35,724 bases of DNA from Actinomycetales bacterium UBA1416 (lineage in GTDB: Bacteria > Actinomycetota > Actinomycetes > Actinomycetales > Actinomycetaceae), in NCBI GenBank assembly GCA_002304945.1, contig DBPQ01000034.1:447-36170 (forward strand), written 5' to 3'. Position numbers and translations under genes: made by a program. Positions 1-7,102 of the stretch are shown piece after piece. Numbering within the stretch: position 1 is the first letter of the stretch; each line of letters starts with the position of its first letter. The notes under the pieces are model-generated. The model saw only the letters and a program-made list of their open reading frames with translations. It had not been told where the DNA came from and made no database searches.

Positions 1-98
1 TCGCCGCCATCGCCGCCGCGGCGCACTCCTCCGCCCCAACCCCCGCTGACGCTCTCGCCGTGCGACTCCGAACGGACTCTGCCACGCTGGAGGCATGA
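1..98 (+). CDS. C-terminal end of an upstream gene (possibly rsmA), partial
   Basis: One frame is open from the window edge and ends with TGA at 96-98, which overlaps the ispE ATG (95-97) in an ATGA junction, the same coupling seen at several other gene pairs here. The 31 visible residues are Ala-rich and end in TDSATLEA; they carry no diagnostic motif. In many actinobacteria the gene before ispE is rsmA (16S rRNA dimethyladenosine transferase), so this could be its C-terminal tail, but that is inference from order only. A second frame ends at 47-49 and cannot be excluded as the true upstream gene. Confidence 0.35.
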   Translation, partial: AAIAAAAHSSAPTPADALAVRLRTDSATLEA

Positions 99-994
99 CT
101 TCCACCGTGCGCGTCCGTGCGCCGGGCAAGGTCAACCTCTACCTGGCGGTGGGGCCGCGGGAGCCGGACGGGTACCACAATCTCGTGACGGTGTTCCAGG
201 CCGTGGACATCTTCGAGGAGATCACTGCGCGGTCCGCCGCCACCCTGAGTCTCACGATGAGCGGGCGGGGGGCGGGCCTCCCCACGGACGAGTCGAACCT
301 CGCGATCCGCGCCGCCCGCCTGCTCGCGGAGCACGCCGGCGTCCCTGCCCGCGCCCGCCTCGAGATCCACAAGAACGTGCCCGTTGCCGGCGGCATGGCC
401 GGCGGTTCGGCCGATGCGGCCGGCACTCTCGTCGCCCTCAACCGGCTGTGGGGCCTCGGCCTCGACCCCGCGACTCTTCGCAACCTCGGCGCCGAGCTCG
501 GCGCCGACGTCCCCTTCTGCCTCATGGGCGGCACTGCCATGGGGACGGGCCGCGGGGACGTGCTCACGCCTGTTCTCTCGCGCGGCTCGTACACGTGGCT
601 GGTCATCACCCAGCACGAGGGCCTGTCCACCCCACGGGTGTTCTCCCACTTCGACAGCCGCCGGCACCAGCCCCGCCGCCCCGTGATCGACGAGCGCTTC
701 GTCCGCGCCCTCGCCGAGGGGGACACCCAGTACGTGGGCATGAACTCCCGCAACGACCTGGCCGGCCCCGCCCTCTGCCTCCACGACGGCGCCCGCCAGG
801 TCTACGAGGCCGCCCGCTCCCACCTCGCCCTCCCCACGATCGTCTCCGGCTCCGGCCCCACCATCGCCGTCCTCTGCCCGGACGACGACACGGCCCTCTC
901 CCTCGGCGAGTACATCTGCGAGCACACCGTGGCAGAATCGGCGTTCGTGGCGCACGGCCCCGTCCCCGGCGCCCACGTCGTCGACGAGAGCTGA
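95..994 (+). CDS. ispE: 4-diphosphocytidyl-2-C-methyl-D-erythritol kinase
   Basis: GHMP-family kinase of the non-mevalonate (MEP) isoprenoid pathway. It phosphorylates the 2-hydroxyl of CDP-methylerythritol with ATP in the cytosol. The 299-residue length is normal. The N-terminus holds the substrate-binding APGKVNLYLAVG segment (about residues 9-20). The ATP-binding motif PVAGGMAGGSADAAG follows at about 96-110, and the C-terminal GHMP motif VSGSGPTIAVL at about 249-259. The ATG at 95 is preceded by GGAGG only one base away, which is too close for a normal ribosome binding site. Coupling to the upstream stop (ATGA) may therefore drive initiation. The next gene begins three bases after the stop, so the two are probably co-transcribed. 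All key motifs are intact. Confidence 0.95.
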   Translation: MTSTVRVRAPGKVNLYLAVGPREPDGYHNLVTVFQAVDIFEEITARSAATLSLTMSGRGAGLPTDESNLAIRAARLLAEHAGVPARARLEIHKNVPVAGGMAGGSADAAGTLVALNRLWGLGLDPATLRNLGAELGADVPFCLMGGTAMGTGRGDVLTPVLSRGSYTWLVITQHEGLSTPRVFSHFDSRRHQPRRPVIDERFVRALAEGDTQYVGMNSRNDLAGPALCLHDGARQVYEAARSHLALPTIVSGSGPTIAVLCPDDDTALSLGEYICEHTVAESAFVAHGPVPGAHVVDES

Positions 995-997
995 TCC

Positions 998-2878
998 ATG
1001 CCACACCTCCTGGGCGCCGAGGCGCTCGACATCGTCGTGGGCTCGCGCCCCCTGTTCCGCGGCCTCACGCTCGGCCTCGACGACGGCGCCCGCGTCGGCG
1101 TCGTCGGGCAGAACGGGGCGGGCAAGTCCACCCTGCTGGCCACGTTGGCGGGGCGGCGGCGTCCCGACGGCGGCCGCGTCACCCGCACCGGCGGGGTGCG
1201 GCTCGAGTTCGTGTCCCAGTCCGACGACCTCGATCCCACCGCCACGGTCCGGCACGCCATCCACGGGGACCTCGCGGACCACGAGTGGGCCTCGCAGGCG
1301 CACATCCGGGACATCCACCGCGGGCTGCTGCCGGACCTGGACCTGGAGGCGCCGGTGGGGCAGCTCTCCGGTGGCCAGCGGCGTCGCGTGGCCCTCGCCG
1401 CCGCGCTCACCAGCCCGTTCGAGGTGCTCGTGCTCGACGAGCCCACGAACCACCTGGACGTGGAGGCCGTCGCGTGGCTGGCCCGGCACCTGAACGGCCG
1501 GTTCGCGGGCGGGAAGGGGGCGCTCGTCGTCGTCACGCACGACCGCTGGTTCCTCGACGCCGTGTGCACCCGCATGTGGGAGGTGGTCCCCGGCCGCCGG
1601 GACGATTCGACCCCCGGCCACGTGGACACCTACGAGGGCGGGTACGCCGCGTGGATCCTCGCCCGCGCCGAGCGGGAGCGACTGGCGGCCGTCACCGCGC
1701 AGAAGCGCGACAACACGCTGCGCAAGGAGCTCGCATGGCTCCGCCGCGGCGCCCCGGCGCGTACCTCCAAGCCCCGCTTCCGCCTCGACGCCGCGGCCGC
1801 GCTCATCGCCAACGAGCCGCCCCCGCGGGACGAGGTGTCCCTGACCAAGCTCGCGACCGCGCGCCTGGGGAAGGACGTCATCGATGTCGAGGACATGTCT
1901 TTCGCGTACGACGGCGGCGCCCCGTTGTTCTCCGACGTCACCTGGCGTCTCGCGCCCGGGGAGCGGGTGGGGATCGTCGGGGTGAACGGGGCGGGGAAAT
2001 CCACCCTGCTGCAACTGCTGGCGAAGGAACTCACGCCCACGTCCGGGCGGGTGAAGCACGGCAAGACCGTGGTGGTGGCCTCCCTCAGCCAGGACACCGC
2101 CGAGCTGGACGCGATTGCCGACCTCCGGGTGGTGGAGGCCGTGGCGCAGGTGCGCGAGCGGGTCACTGTGGGGGACAAGGAGATGACCGCGAGCCAGCTC
2201 ACCGAGCGGCTGGGCTTCTCGCATGACCGCGCCTGGACCCAGGTGGGGGAGCTGTCCGGCGGGGAGCGGCGCCGTCTCCAGCTCATGCGCATCCTCGTGG
2301 GGGAGCCGAACGTGCTCCTGTTGGACGAGCCCACCAATGACCTCGACACGGACACCCTCGCCAACATCGAGGACCTCCTCGACATGTGGCCCGGCACCCT
2401 CGTGGTGGTCTCCCACGACCGCTACCTGCTCGAACGCGTCACGGACCACCAGGTCGCGCTGCTCGGGGACGGGAGGATCCGCTCGCTGCCCGGCGGGGTG
2501 GAGGAGTACCTCGCCCTGCGGGAGGCGTCCGACGACGGCGCCCGGCCGGCGGGCGGTGCGCGCACGTCCGGGGGTCCTCGCCCGTCGGGCGGCTCCCTCC
2601 CGACGGGCGGCTCACCGGCCTCAGGGACGGCCTCTCAGGCCTCCGGCTCCGATGCCGCCCAGCAGCGCGCGGCGCGCAAGGAGATGCAGCGCCTGGAGCG
2701 CCAGATCGAGCAGCTCGCGAAGCAGATCGCGGCCAAGGAGGCGGAGTTGGCGGTTCTCGCTGCCGGGTCCGCGGACTACGCGCGCATGGCGGAACTCGGG
2801 GACGAGGTCAGCGGCCTGCGCGCCCAGCACGACGACCTCGAGACCCGCTGGCTCGAACTCCTGGAGGAGCTGGACTGA
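998..2878 (+). CDS. ABC-F family ATPase (Uup-like, C-terminal coiled coil)
   Basis: Soluble duplicated ABC ATPase of the ABC-F family, which acts on ribosomes rather than in membrane transport. Domain 1 has Walker A GQNGAGKS (about 37-44), signature LSGGQ (123-127) and Walker B VLVLDEPTNHLD. Domain 2 has GVNGAGKS (about 328-335), signature LSGGE (about 419-423) and LLLDEPTNDLD. A linker rich in Arg and Lys joins the two, as expected for the P-site tRNA interaction motif. From about residue 520 there is a Gly/Ser/Pro-rich low-complexity hinge, then a charged coiled coil (about 550-626) as in Uup/EttA-like members. There are no membrane segments. It follows ispE by three bases. The exact subclass (Uup, Ettt or a resistance protein) cannot be settled by eye. 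Confidence 0.9.
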   Translation: MPHLLGAEALDIVVGSRPLFRGLTLGLDDGARVGVVGQNGAGKSTLLATLAGRRRPDGGRVTRTGGVRLEFVSQSDDLDPTATVRHAIHGDLADHEWASQAHIRDIHRGLLPDLDLEAPVGQLSGGQRRRVALAAALTSPFEVLVLDEPTNHLDVEAVAWLARHLNGRFAGGKGALVVVTHDRWFLDAVCTRMWEVVPGRRDDSTPGHVDTYEGGYAAWILARAERERLAAVTAQKRDNTLRKELAWLRRGAPARTSKPRFRLDAAAALIANEPPPRDEVSLTKLATARLGKDVIDVEDMSFAYDGGAPLFSDVTWRLAPGERVGIVGVNGAGKSTLLQLLAKELTPTSGRVKHGKTVVVASLSQDTAELDAIADLRVVEAVAQVRERVTVGDKEMTASQLTERLGFSHDRAWTQVGELSGGERRRLQLMRILVGEPNVLLLDEPTNDLDTDTLANIEDLLDMWPGTLVVVSHDRYLLERVTDHQVALLGDGRIRSLPGGVEEYLALREASDDGARPAGGARTSGGPRPSGGSLPTGGSPASGTASQASGSDAAQQRAARKEMQRLERQIEQLAKQIAAKEAELAVLAAGSADYARMAELGDEVSGLRAQHDDLETRWLELLEELD

Positions 2879-2889
2879 CCGCTGGTGGT

Positions 2890-2918
2890 CATGCACGTGG
2901 GTGAATTCGCCACGCATG
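2890..2918. terminator. candidate bidirectional terminator hairpin
   Basis: Between the convergent ABC-F gene and UGPase gene, CATGC and GTGG (2890-2900) pair with CCAC and GCATG (2910-2918) around a nine-base loop containing GAATTC, with a two-base bulge. No clear U-tract follows. The self-complementary CACGCATGCGTG at 2911-2922 overlaps it. Position between two convergent stops supports a terminator role. Confidence 0.35.
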
Positions 2919-2952
2919 CGTGACAAATCCACCCCACGAGGAAGGCGGGTGC

Positions 2953-4329
2953 TCAGCCCAGGAGGGTGCCGTCCGGTACGACCTCCTGACTTCCGGTGTC
3001 CTCGAGTGCCACATCCCCGGTGATTCGGACGTCGGCGCCGAAGGTCCAGTCGCCGTCAACGGTCAGGGAGTGTGCCTCCTTCAGCGAGGGTGCGCCGGCG
3101 GGGAAGCGGGCCTCGAAGTCGGCGATCTTCTTGTACCGGCCCCCAAGGGTCACGACAGGTGCGGCGTCCGGGACCATGGTGAGGGCGCCGTCGTCGGCGA
3201 GCTCGTAGACATCCGAGCGCAGCAGCAGCAACTCGTTCGTGGTCTTCACCGGCAGGAAGCGCCCACGGGGCACGGCGATCGCCTGGGCGCCCTCGAACAC
3301 CTCAACCGCTGCGCCCATGGCCGTCTCGATCTGGTAGACCTCCGGGGTGGTCGGGTCCTTGGGGTCGGCGGTCTTGACGTTGCGGATCAGCGGCAGCCCG
3401 AGCACCCCACGGCGCTCAACGATGAGGTCCCGCAGCGCGGTCAGGTCGAACCAGAGGTTGTTGGTGTGGAAGTAGGGGTGGTGGAACTCGTCGGTGAAGA
3501 AGTGCATCTCCTCCGGGGCGGTCTGGGCGGTGTCCCGCAGGATGAGCCGGCCGTCGGACTTCCGGATCGCGAGGTGCCCGCCCTTGCGGTCCATCGCGGT
3601 GCGCACGCACACCTCGGCGGCGTACGGGGCGCCGGAGGCCGCGAACCACGCCGCCAACGCGGCATTGGGAGCGGCGCCGAGGTTGTCCGAGTTGGAGACG
3701 TTGGCGAACCGGAAGCCGCGGTCGAGGAGCTGGTCCAGCACCCCGGAATCCAGCAGGGTGGGGTAGAGGTCCCCGTGGCCGGGTGGGCACCACTCCAGGC
3801 GCGGGTCGGAGGGCACCTCCACCGGGGTCAGGTCATCCACGCGCAGCTTGGGTTCCTGGCTCTGCAGCATGTCCAGCGGCAGGTCCTCCACCACCAGGTC
3901 CGGGTAGGCGGCCAACGCGGCGAGGGTGTCGTCGCGGGTGTTGAAGCTGTCCAGCAGCAGCAACGGCAGGCGCGCGCCCCACCGCTCCCGGGCGGCGAGG
4001 ACCTGCTGGACCACGATGTCGAGGAAGGACTTCCCGTCCCGCACCGGGAGCAAGGACTTGGCCTTGTCCATCCCCATCGACGTGCCCAACCCGCCGTTGA
4101 GCTTCACGATCACCGTGGCGTCCAGGGCCTCCCGGGCGGCCGCCTCGTCAAACTCGACGTCGGCGAGCTGGGGCGGGTCCGTCATCGGCAGGATGGAGGA
4201 CTCGTGGATGATCCCCGTCACGCCCTCCTCCAACTGCCGGTAGTAGTGCGTGAACACCTCGATCGCGGTCTCGTTCACGCCAGCCGCAGCCATCTTCTCC
4301 TGCGCCAGGCGCAGCCCCTTCTCGCTCAT
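2953..4329 (-). CDS. UTP--glucose-1-phosphate uridylyltransferase (UDPGP family)
   Basis: Makes UDP-glucose and pyrophosphate from UTP and glucose-1-phosphate in the cytosol, feeding glycan synthesis and the Leloir pathway. The 458-residue protein carries the nucleotide-binding signature VIVKLNGGLGTSMGMDKAKS (about 83-102), the downstream SNSDNLGA, and the HTNNLWFDL segment. These mark the eukaryotic-type UDPGP family (Pfam UDPGP) rather than bacterial GalU. The chosen ATG at 4329 begins MSEKGLRLAQ, has GGGGG four bases upstream, and gives the usual N-terminus; the frame stays open further upstream but that stretch does not look like this family. The gene converges on the ABC-F gene. galK lies about 1 kb away, so both could serve galactose use, though they are not in one operon. 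Confidence 0.92.
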   Translation of the reverse strand: MSEKGLRLAQEKMAAAGVNETAIEVFTHYYRQLEEGVTGIIHESSILPMTDPPQLADVEFDEAAAREALDATVIVKLNGGLGTSMGMDKAKSLLPVRDGKSFLDIVVQQVLAARERWGARLPLLLLDSFNTRDDTLAALAAYPDLVVEDLPLDMLQSQEPKLRVDDLTPVEVPSDPRLEWCPPGHGDLYPTLLDSGVLDQLLDRGFRFANVSNSDNLGAAPNAALAAWFAASGAPYAAEVCVRTAMDRKGGHLAIRKSDGRLILRDTAQTAPEEMHFFTDEFHHPYFHTNNLWFDLTALRDLIVERRGVLGLPLIRNVKTADPKDPTTPEVYQIETAMGAAVEVFEGAQAIAVPRGRFLPVKTTNELLLLRSDVYELADDGALTMVPDAAPVVTLGGRYKKIADFEARFPAGAPSLKEAHSLTVDGDWTFGADVRITGDVALEDTGSQEVVPDGTLLG

Positions 4330-4394
4330 GCCCCCGACATTACCGAGTGGCGCCGACAGCCGGGAGGTTGACGCGACGTCCGGTCTCGCGAGCG

Positions 4395-4742
4395 TCAGTC
4401 GCCGCTCTCGCTGAGCAGGCGACGCAGGTCCTGGGCCAGGTCCACTGAGCGAACCGTCGCAACCTCCCAGACGGTCTCGTCGTCGATCATGGCGTAGCCG
4501 TGAACGAGAACGTTGCGGAACGCGACGATCCGCGGCAAGTCGGGGATACGTCTTGCAGTGGCGGGATCGAGCCGGCTGATCCTGTTCAGCGCCTCGCCGA
4601 TGATCTGGAACTGACGCTCCACTGCCGAACGGAGCATCGCATCGGTTGCGTAGTCCGTCCACGACTTGTCCGAGACGAACTCCGCGATCAACCGCGTGGC
4701 CTCGTGAGCGTCCCAGAGGAGTCCGGCGGTCTCAGGCTGCAT
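4395..4742 (-). CDS. hepT: HepT-like HEPN ribonuclease toxin (DUF86)
   Basis: A 115-residue HEPN-domain protein, toxin of the type VII HepT/MntA toxin-antitoxin family. The catalytic RX4HXY motif is present as RNVLVHGY, with Arg76, His81 and Tyr83. In the family this motif forms the RNA-cleaving centre of the dimer, and the antitoxin AMPylates its Tyr. An IIGEALNRI helix typical of DUF86 precedes it. The start ATG at 4742 overlaps the end of mntA by 11 bases, so the two genes are translationally coupled with the antitoxin first. All catalytic residues are present, so the toxin looks active. Base composition is less GC-rich than the neighbours, which fits horizontal gain. Confidence 0.9.
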   Translation of the reverse strand: MQPETAGLLWDAHEATRLIAEFVSDKSWTDYATDAMLRSAVERQFQIIGEALNRISRLDPATARRIPDLPRIVAFRNVLVHGYAMIDDETVWEVATVRSVDLAQDLRRLLSESGD

Positions 4743-5037
4743 AGATTTCCCGCCCGCTCTCCTGCACCGATGCCGCGAAGTACGGGTTCTTGAGCGCAAC
4801 GGTTGACACCAGATCCACCGGCCGGCCCAGGAGTTCCTCGAGAGACTCCTTGAGGCCGAAGTACGCATCGAAGCGGTCCGCCACGTCATCGCGGAACTCC
4901 ACGAGGAAGTCCACGTCGCTGGACGACTCGTCGAACCGCTCTGTCATGGCGGAACCGAAAACAACAAGACGCTTGACGCCGTGCTCTCGGCACGCTTCGA
5001 GGATCTCGGCGTGATCGAGCACGAGAGGTCCAGCCAT
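4732..5037 (-). CDS. mntA: MntA-like minimal nucleotidyltransferase antitoxin
   Basis: A 101-residue minimal nucleotidyltransferase of the DNA polymerase beta superfamily. In the MntA/HepT system it neutralises HepT by transferring AMP groups to the toxin's active-site Tyr. The active-site motif reads GSAMTERFDESSSDVDF: Gly28-Ser29, then Asp41 and Asp43 as metal ligands, eleven residues apart rather than the ten of the textbook motif. The ATG at 5037 was chosen because GGAGGAG lies five to six bases before it; a further upstream ATG has no such site. The gene precedes hepT and overlaps it by 11 bases, the usual order for this module. A strong palindrome lies about 120 bases upstream. Confidence 0.88.
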   Translation of the reverse strand: MAGPLVLDHAEILEACREHGVKRLVVFGSAMTERFDESSSDVDFLVEFRDDVADRFDAYFGLKESLEELLGRPVDLVSTVALKNPYFAASVQESGREIYAA

Positions 5038-5157
5038 GATCTCCTCCTTTCGACCGCGCGCTGACAAGGCCAATTATGCCTCCGTGACGCATCATCGGTG
5101 CCGGGGCGCGGGTTGCGTTGCTGTGGTGCACGCCAGCGGTGCGAGGACTGTGGTCGA

Positions 5158-5200
5158 GGGATGTGAGCTTGGATCACCAGGCGATCCAAGCTCACATCCC
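5158..5200. repeat. perfect 18-bp-arm palindrome in the mntA-galK intergenic region
   Basis: Arms 5158-5175 and 5183-5200 are perfectly complementary over 18 bases (GGGATGTGAGCTTGGATC and its reverse complement), with a seven-base loop ACCAGGC. It sits between two divergent genes, about 120 bases before mntA and 120 before galK, so it is in the wrong place for an ordinary terminator. No T-run follows on either strand. It could be a repetitive extragenic palindrome, a remnant of a small transposable element, or a binding site. I found only this copy in the window. Nothing else is evident in the 5038-5320 gap apart from the galK start region. Confidence 0.8.
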
Positions 5201-5307
5201 GTCAGGGAGGTTCCTCCGGAACCTCGGACGGGGCACTTCTCACTCACCCACCGCCCAAGGCCCCACCCGAGTGCCCGTTCGCGCCCTCCTCGCCGGGCTC
5301 CAACTGC

Positions 5308-5313
5308 CACACT
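5308..5313 (+). promoter_or_regulatory. -10 element of a probable leaderless galK promoter
   Basis: CACACT, close to the TANNNT consensus, ends seven bases before the galK ATG, and there is no Shine-Dalgarno sequence in between. This spacing would place the transcription start at or next to the start codon. No convincing -35 was found. Confidence 0.4.
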
Positions 5314-5320
5314 GGTCACC

Positions 5321-6490
5321 ATGACCGAGAACAGCTCCGCAGATCGCGCCGTCGCAGCCTTCCGGGAGACGTTCGGGGGTGAGCCCGCCGGGGTGTGGGC
5401 CGCGCCCGGGCGCGTCAACCTGATCGGCGAGCACACCGACTACAACGCCGGCCTCTGCCTCCCCATCGCCCTGCCGCAGCGCACGTACGCCGCGTTCCGG
5501 ACCCGCGAGGACGGCCTCCTGCGGATGGCGTCCACCATGGGAGGCGGGGTGGTCGAGGTGCCGCTCGACGACGTCGCCCCCGGCACTCCCGCCGGCTGGT
5601 CCGGGTATGTGGCGGGTGTCCCGTGGGCGCTACGGCGCGCGGGGTTCGTGGTGGGCGGCTTCGACGTCGTCGTCCACTCGGACGTGCCGGTGGGGGCGGG
5701 CCTGTCGAGCTCGGCGGCGCTGGAGGGGTGCGTGGCGGCCGCCCTTTCGGACGTGCATGAGCTCGGTCTCCTCGCAGACGACGCCGGCCGTGCGATCCTC
5801 GCAGACGCCTGCCGCGCCGCCGAGAACGAGATCGCGGGCGCTCCGACGGGCGGCCTGGACCAGGCGTCCTCGCTGCGGTGCAAGGCCGGGCATGCGCTGC
5901 TCCTGGACTTCCAGGACAACTCCGCGGTGCCGGTGCCCTTCGACCTCGCCGCGCACGGCCTCGCGCTGCTGGTGGTGGACACCCGGGCGCCGCACGCGCT
6001 CGTGGACGGGCAGTACGCCTCGCGACGGCAGGCGTGCGAGGAGGCTGCCGCGATCCTCGGGGTGGCGTCGCTGCGGGAGGTGACCGATCTCGATGCGGCG
6101 CTCGAGGCGCTCGACGACGACGTGCTGCGCCGCCGTGTCCGCCACGTGGTGACGGAGATCGCCCGTGTGAGTGAAGCGATCACCGCCCTGAAGGAGGAGG
6201 ACTTCGCCTGGGTGGGGGACCTGTTCAACGCGTCGCATGACTCCCTGCGCTGGGACTACGAGGTCACCTGCCCGGAGCTGGATGTGACGGTGGAGGCCGC
6301 GCGGGTGGCCGGGGCGCTGGGGGCACGGATGACGGGTGGTGGATTCGGTGGGTCCGCGATCGCGCTCGTGCGGGCGAGCGAGGCGGAGGCAGTGGCGGAC
6401 GCCGTCCGGAAGGCGTTCGCGCACCATGGCTTCCGCGAGCCGGAGACGTTCGTGGTCGATGCGTCGGAGGGTGCTGCTCGGGTCGACTGA
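5321..6490 (+). CDS. galK: galactokinase
   Basis: GHMP kinase that phosphorylates alpha-D-galactose at C1 with ATP, the entry step of the Leloir pathway. The 389-residue protein has the galactokinase signature GRVNLIGEHTDYNAG (about 30-44), the ATP-binding motif PVGAGLSSSAALE (123-135) and the C-terminal motif TGGGFGGSAIAL (about 338-349), all intact. The start ATG at 5321 (MTENSSADRA) gives the normal N-terminus; the frame is open far upstream across the palindrome, but that part is not protein-like. No galT or galE is present nearby, so the rest of the pathway must lie elsewhere. The eukaryotic-type UGPase about 1 kb upstream is functionally related. Confidence 0.95.
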   Translation: MTENSSADRAVAAFRETFGGEPAGVWAAPGRVNLIGEHTDYNAGLCLPIALPQRTYAAFRTREDGLLRMASTMGGGVVEVPLDDVAPGTPAGWSGYVAGVPWALRRAGFVVGGFDVVVHSDVPVGAGLSSSAALEGCVAAALSDVHELGLLADDAGRAILADACRAAENEIAGAPTGGLDQASSLRCKAGHALLLDFQDNSAVPVPFDLAAHGLALLVVDTRAPHALVDGQYASRRQACEEAAAILGVASLREVTDLDAALEALDDDVLRRRVRHVVTEIARVSEAITALKEEDFAWVGDLFNASHDSLRWDYEVTCPELDVTVEAARVAGALGARMTGGGFGGSAIALVRASEAEAVADAVRKAFAHHGFREPETFVVDASEGAARVD

Positions 6491-6495
6491 TCCCC

Positions 6496-6996
6496 TCAGC
6501 GCTCGAACGGGAGCAGCAGTTCCTTGAGGTGGCTGGCGAGGGCGGCACGTTCACGGTCGGGGAGCGGCTCGAGGTGTTCACGCTCGAACTCGAGCAGGCG
6601 TGTCATCGTGGCGTCCACGGTCTCCTTGCCGGCGGGGGTGAGCCGCACGCGGACCACGCGGCGGTCGCTGGTGTCCGCCTGCCGCTCCACGAGTCCGGCG
6701 TTGACGAGCCGGTCGATCCGGTTGGTCATCGTCCCGGAGGAGACGAGTGTTTCCTCGATGAGCTTGCCGGGCGTGAGTTCGTAGGGTTCGCCGGCCCGGC
6801 GGAGCGCGGAGAGGACGTCGAACTCCCATCCCTCCAGATCCTGGGCAGCGAACGCCCTGCGGCGGGCGATCTCCAGCAGCCGTGCCAGCCGGGAGACGCG
6901 GGAGAAGACGTGCAACGGGCCGAGGTCGAGATCCGGGCGCTCGCGCTCCCAAGCGGACACGATCCGGTCCACCTCGTCCTGCGGGCGCTCGGGCAT
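6496..6996 (-). CDS. MarR family transcriptional regulator
   Basis: A 166-residue winged-helix regulator of the MarR family. The wing region is well preserved: LTPGKLIEETLVSSGTMTNR as recognition helix area, then LVERQADTSDRRVVRVRLT, where DxRxxxV/LT is the family hallmark. Long flanking helices would form the dimer interface. There is no Cys in the protein, so direct thiol sensing of the OhrR kind is unlikely. It lies 106 bases after the ABC permease gene on the same strand and converges with galK. It probably represses itself, because a palindromic element sits directly upstream of its start. Target genes and ligand are unknown. Confidence 0.9.
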   Translation of the reverse strand: MPERPQDEVDRIVSAWERERPDLDLGPLHVFSRVSRLARLLEIARRRAFAAQDLEGWEFDVLSALRRAGEPYELTPGKLIEETLVSSGTMTNRIDRLVNAGLVERQADTSDRRVVRVRLTPAGKETVDATMTRLLEFEREHLEPLPDRERAALASHLKELLLPFER

Positions 6997-7002
6997 GTCC
7001 CA

Positions 7003-7028
7003 AGATTACTCGACATCGAGAATCTCGA
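7003..7028 (-). promoter_or_regulatory. MarR operator overlapping a leaderless promoter
   Basis: Two overlapping palindromes, CTCGACATCGAG (7009-7020) and TCGAGAATCTCGA (7016-7028), lie 12-32 bases before the marR start. On the minus strand TAATCT (7003-7008) ends six bases before the ATG and fits a -10 element of a leaderless transcript. Operator and promoter therefore overlap, as expected for autorepression. This is inferred from layout and resemblance to MarR-type palindromes. Confidence 0.5.
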
Positions 7029-7102
7029 CGCGGTGGGGTGGTGGTGCGCGCTTCGCCCGGGGGCGGCTGGACTGAACCCACTCAACGCGGGCAGCTCCGG
7101 AC

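Noticed and set aside
448..2226. Long Arg/Pro-rich open frame on the plus strand across ispE and the ABC-F gene
   Set aside because: It is a shadow caused by high GC; composition is not protein-like and two clear genes explain the region.
2579..2609. 11-bp inverted repeat CGCCCGTCGGG/CCCGACGGGCG as a terminator
   Set aside because: It lies in the middle of the ABC-F coding region, in the Gly/Ser/Pro hinge, and is best explained by repetitive codons there.
2920..4371. 483-codon plus-strand frame opposite the UGPase gene
   Set aside because: Antisense shadow of a well-conserved enzyme; no recognisable domain.
5158..5200. Palindrome as a terminator
   Set aside because: It lies between the 5' ends of divergent genes and has no U-tract.
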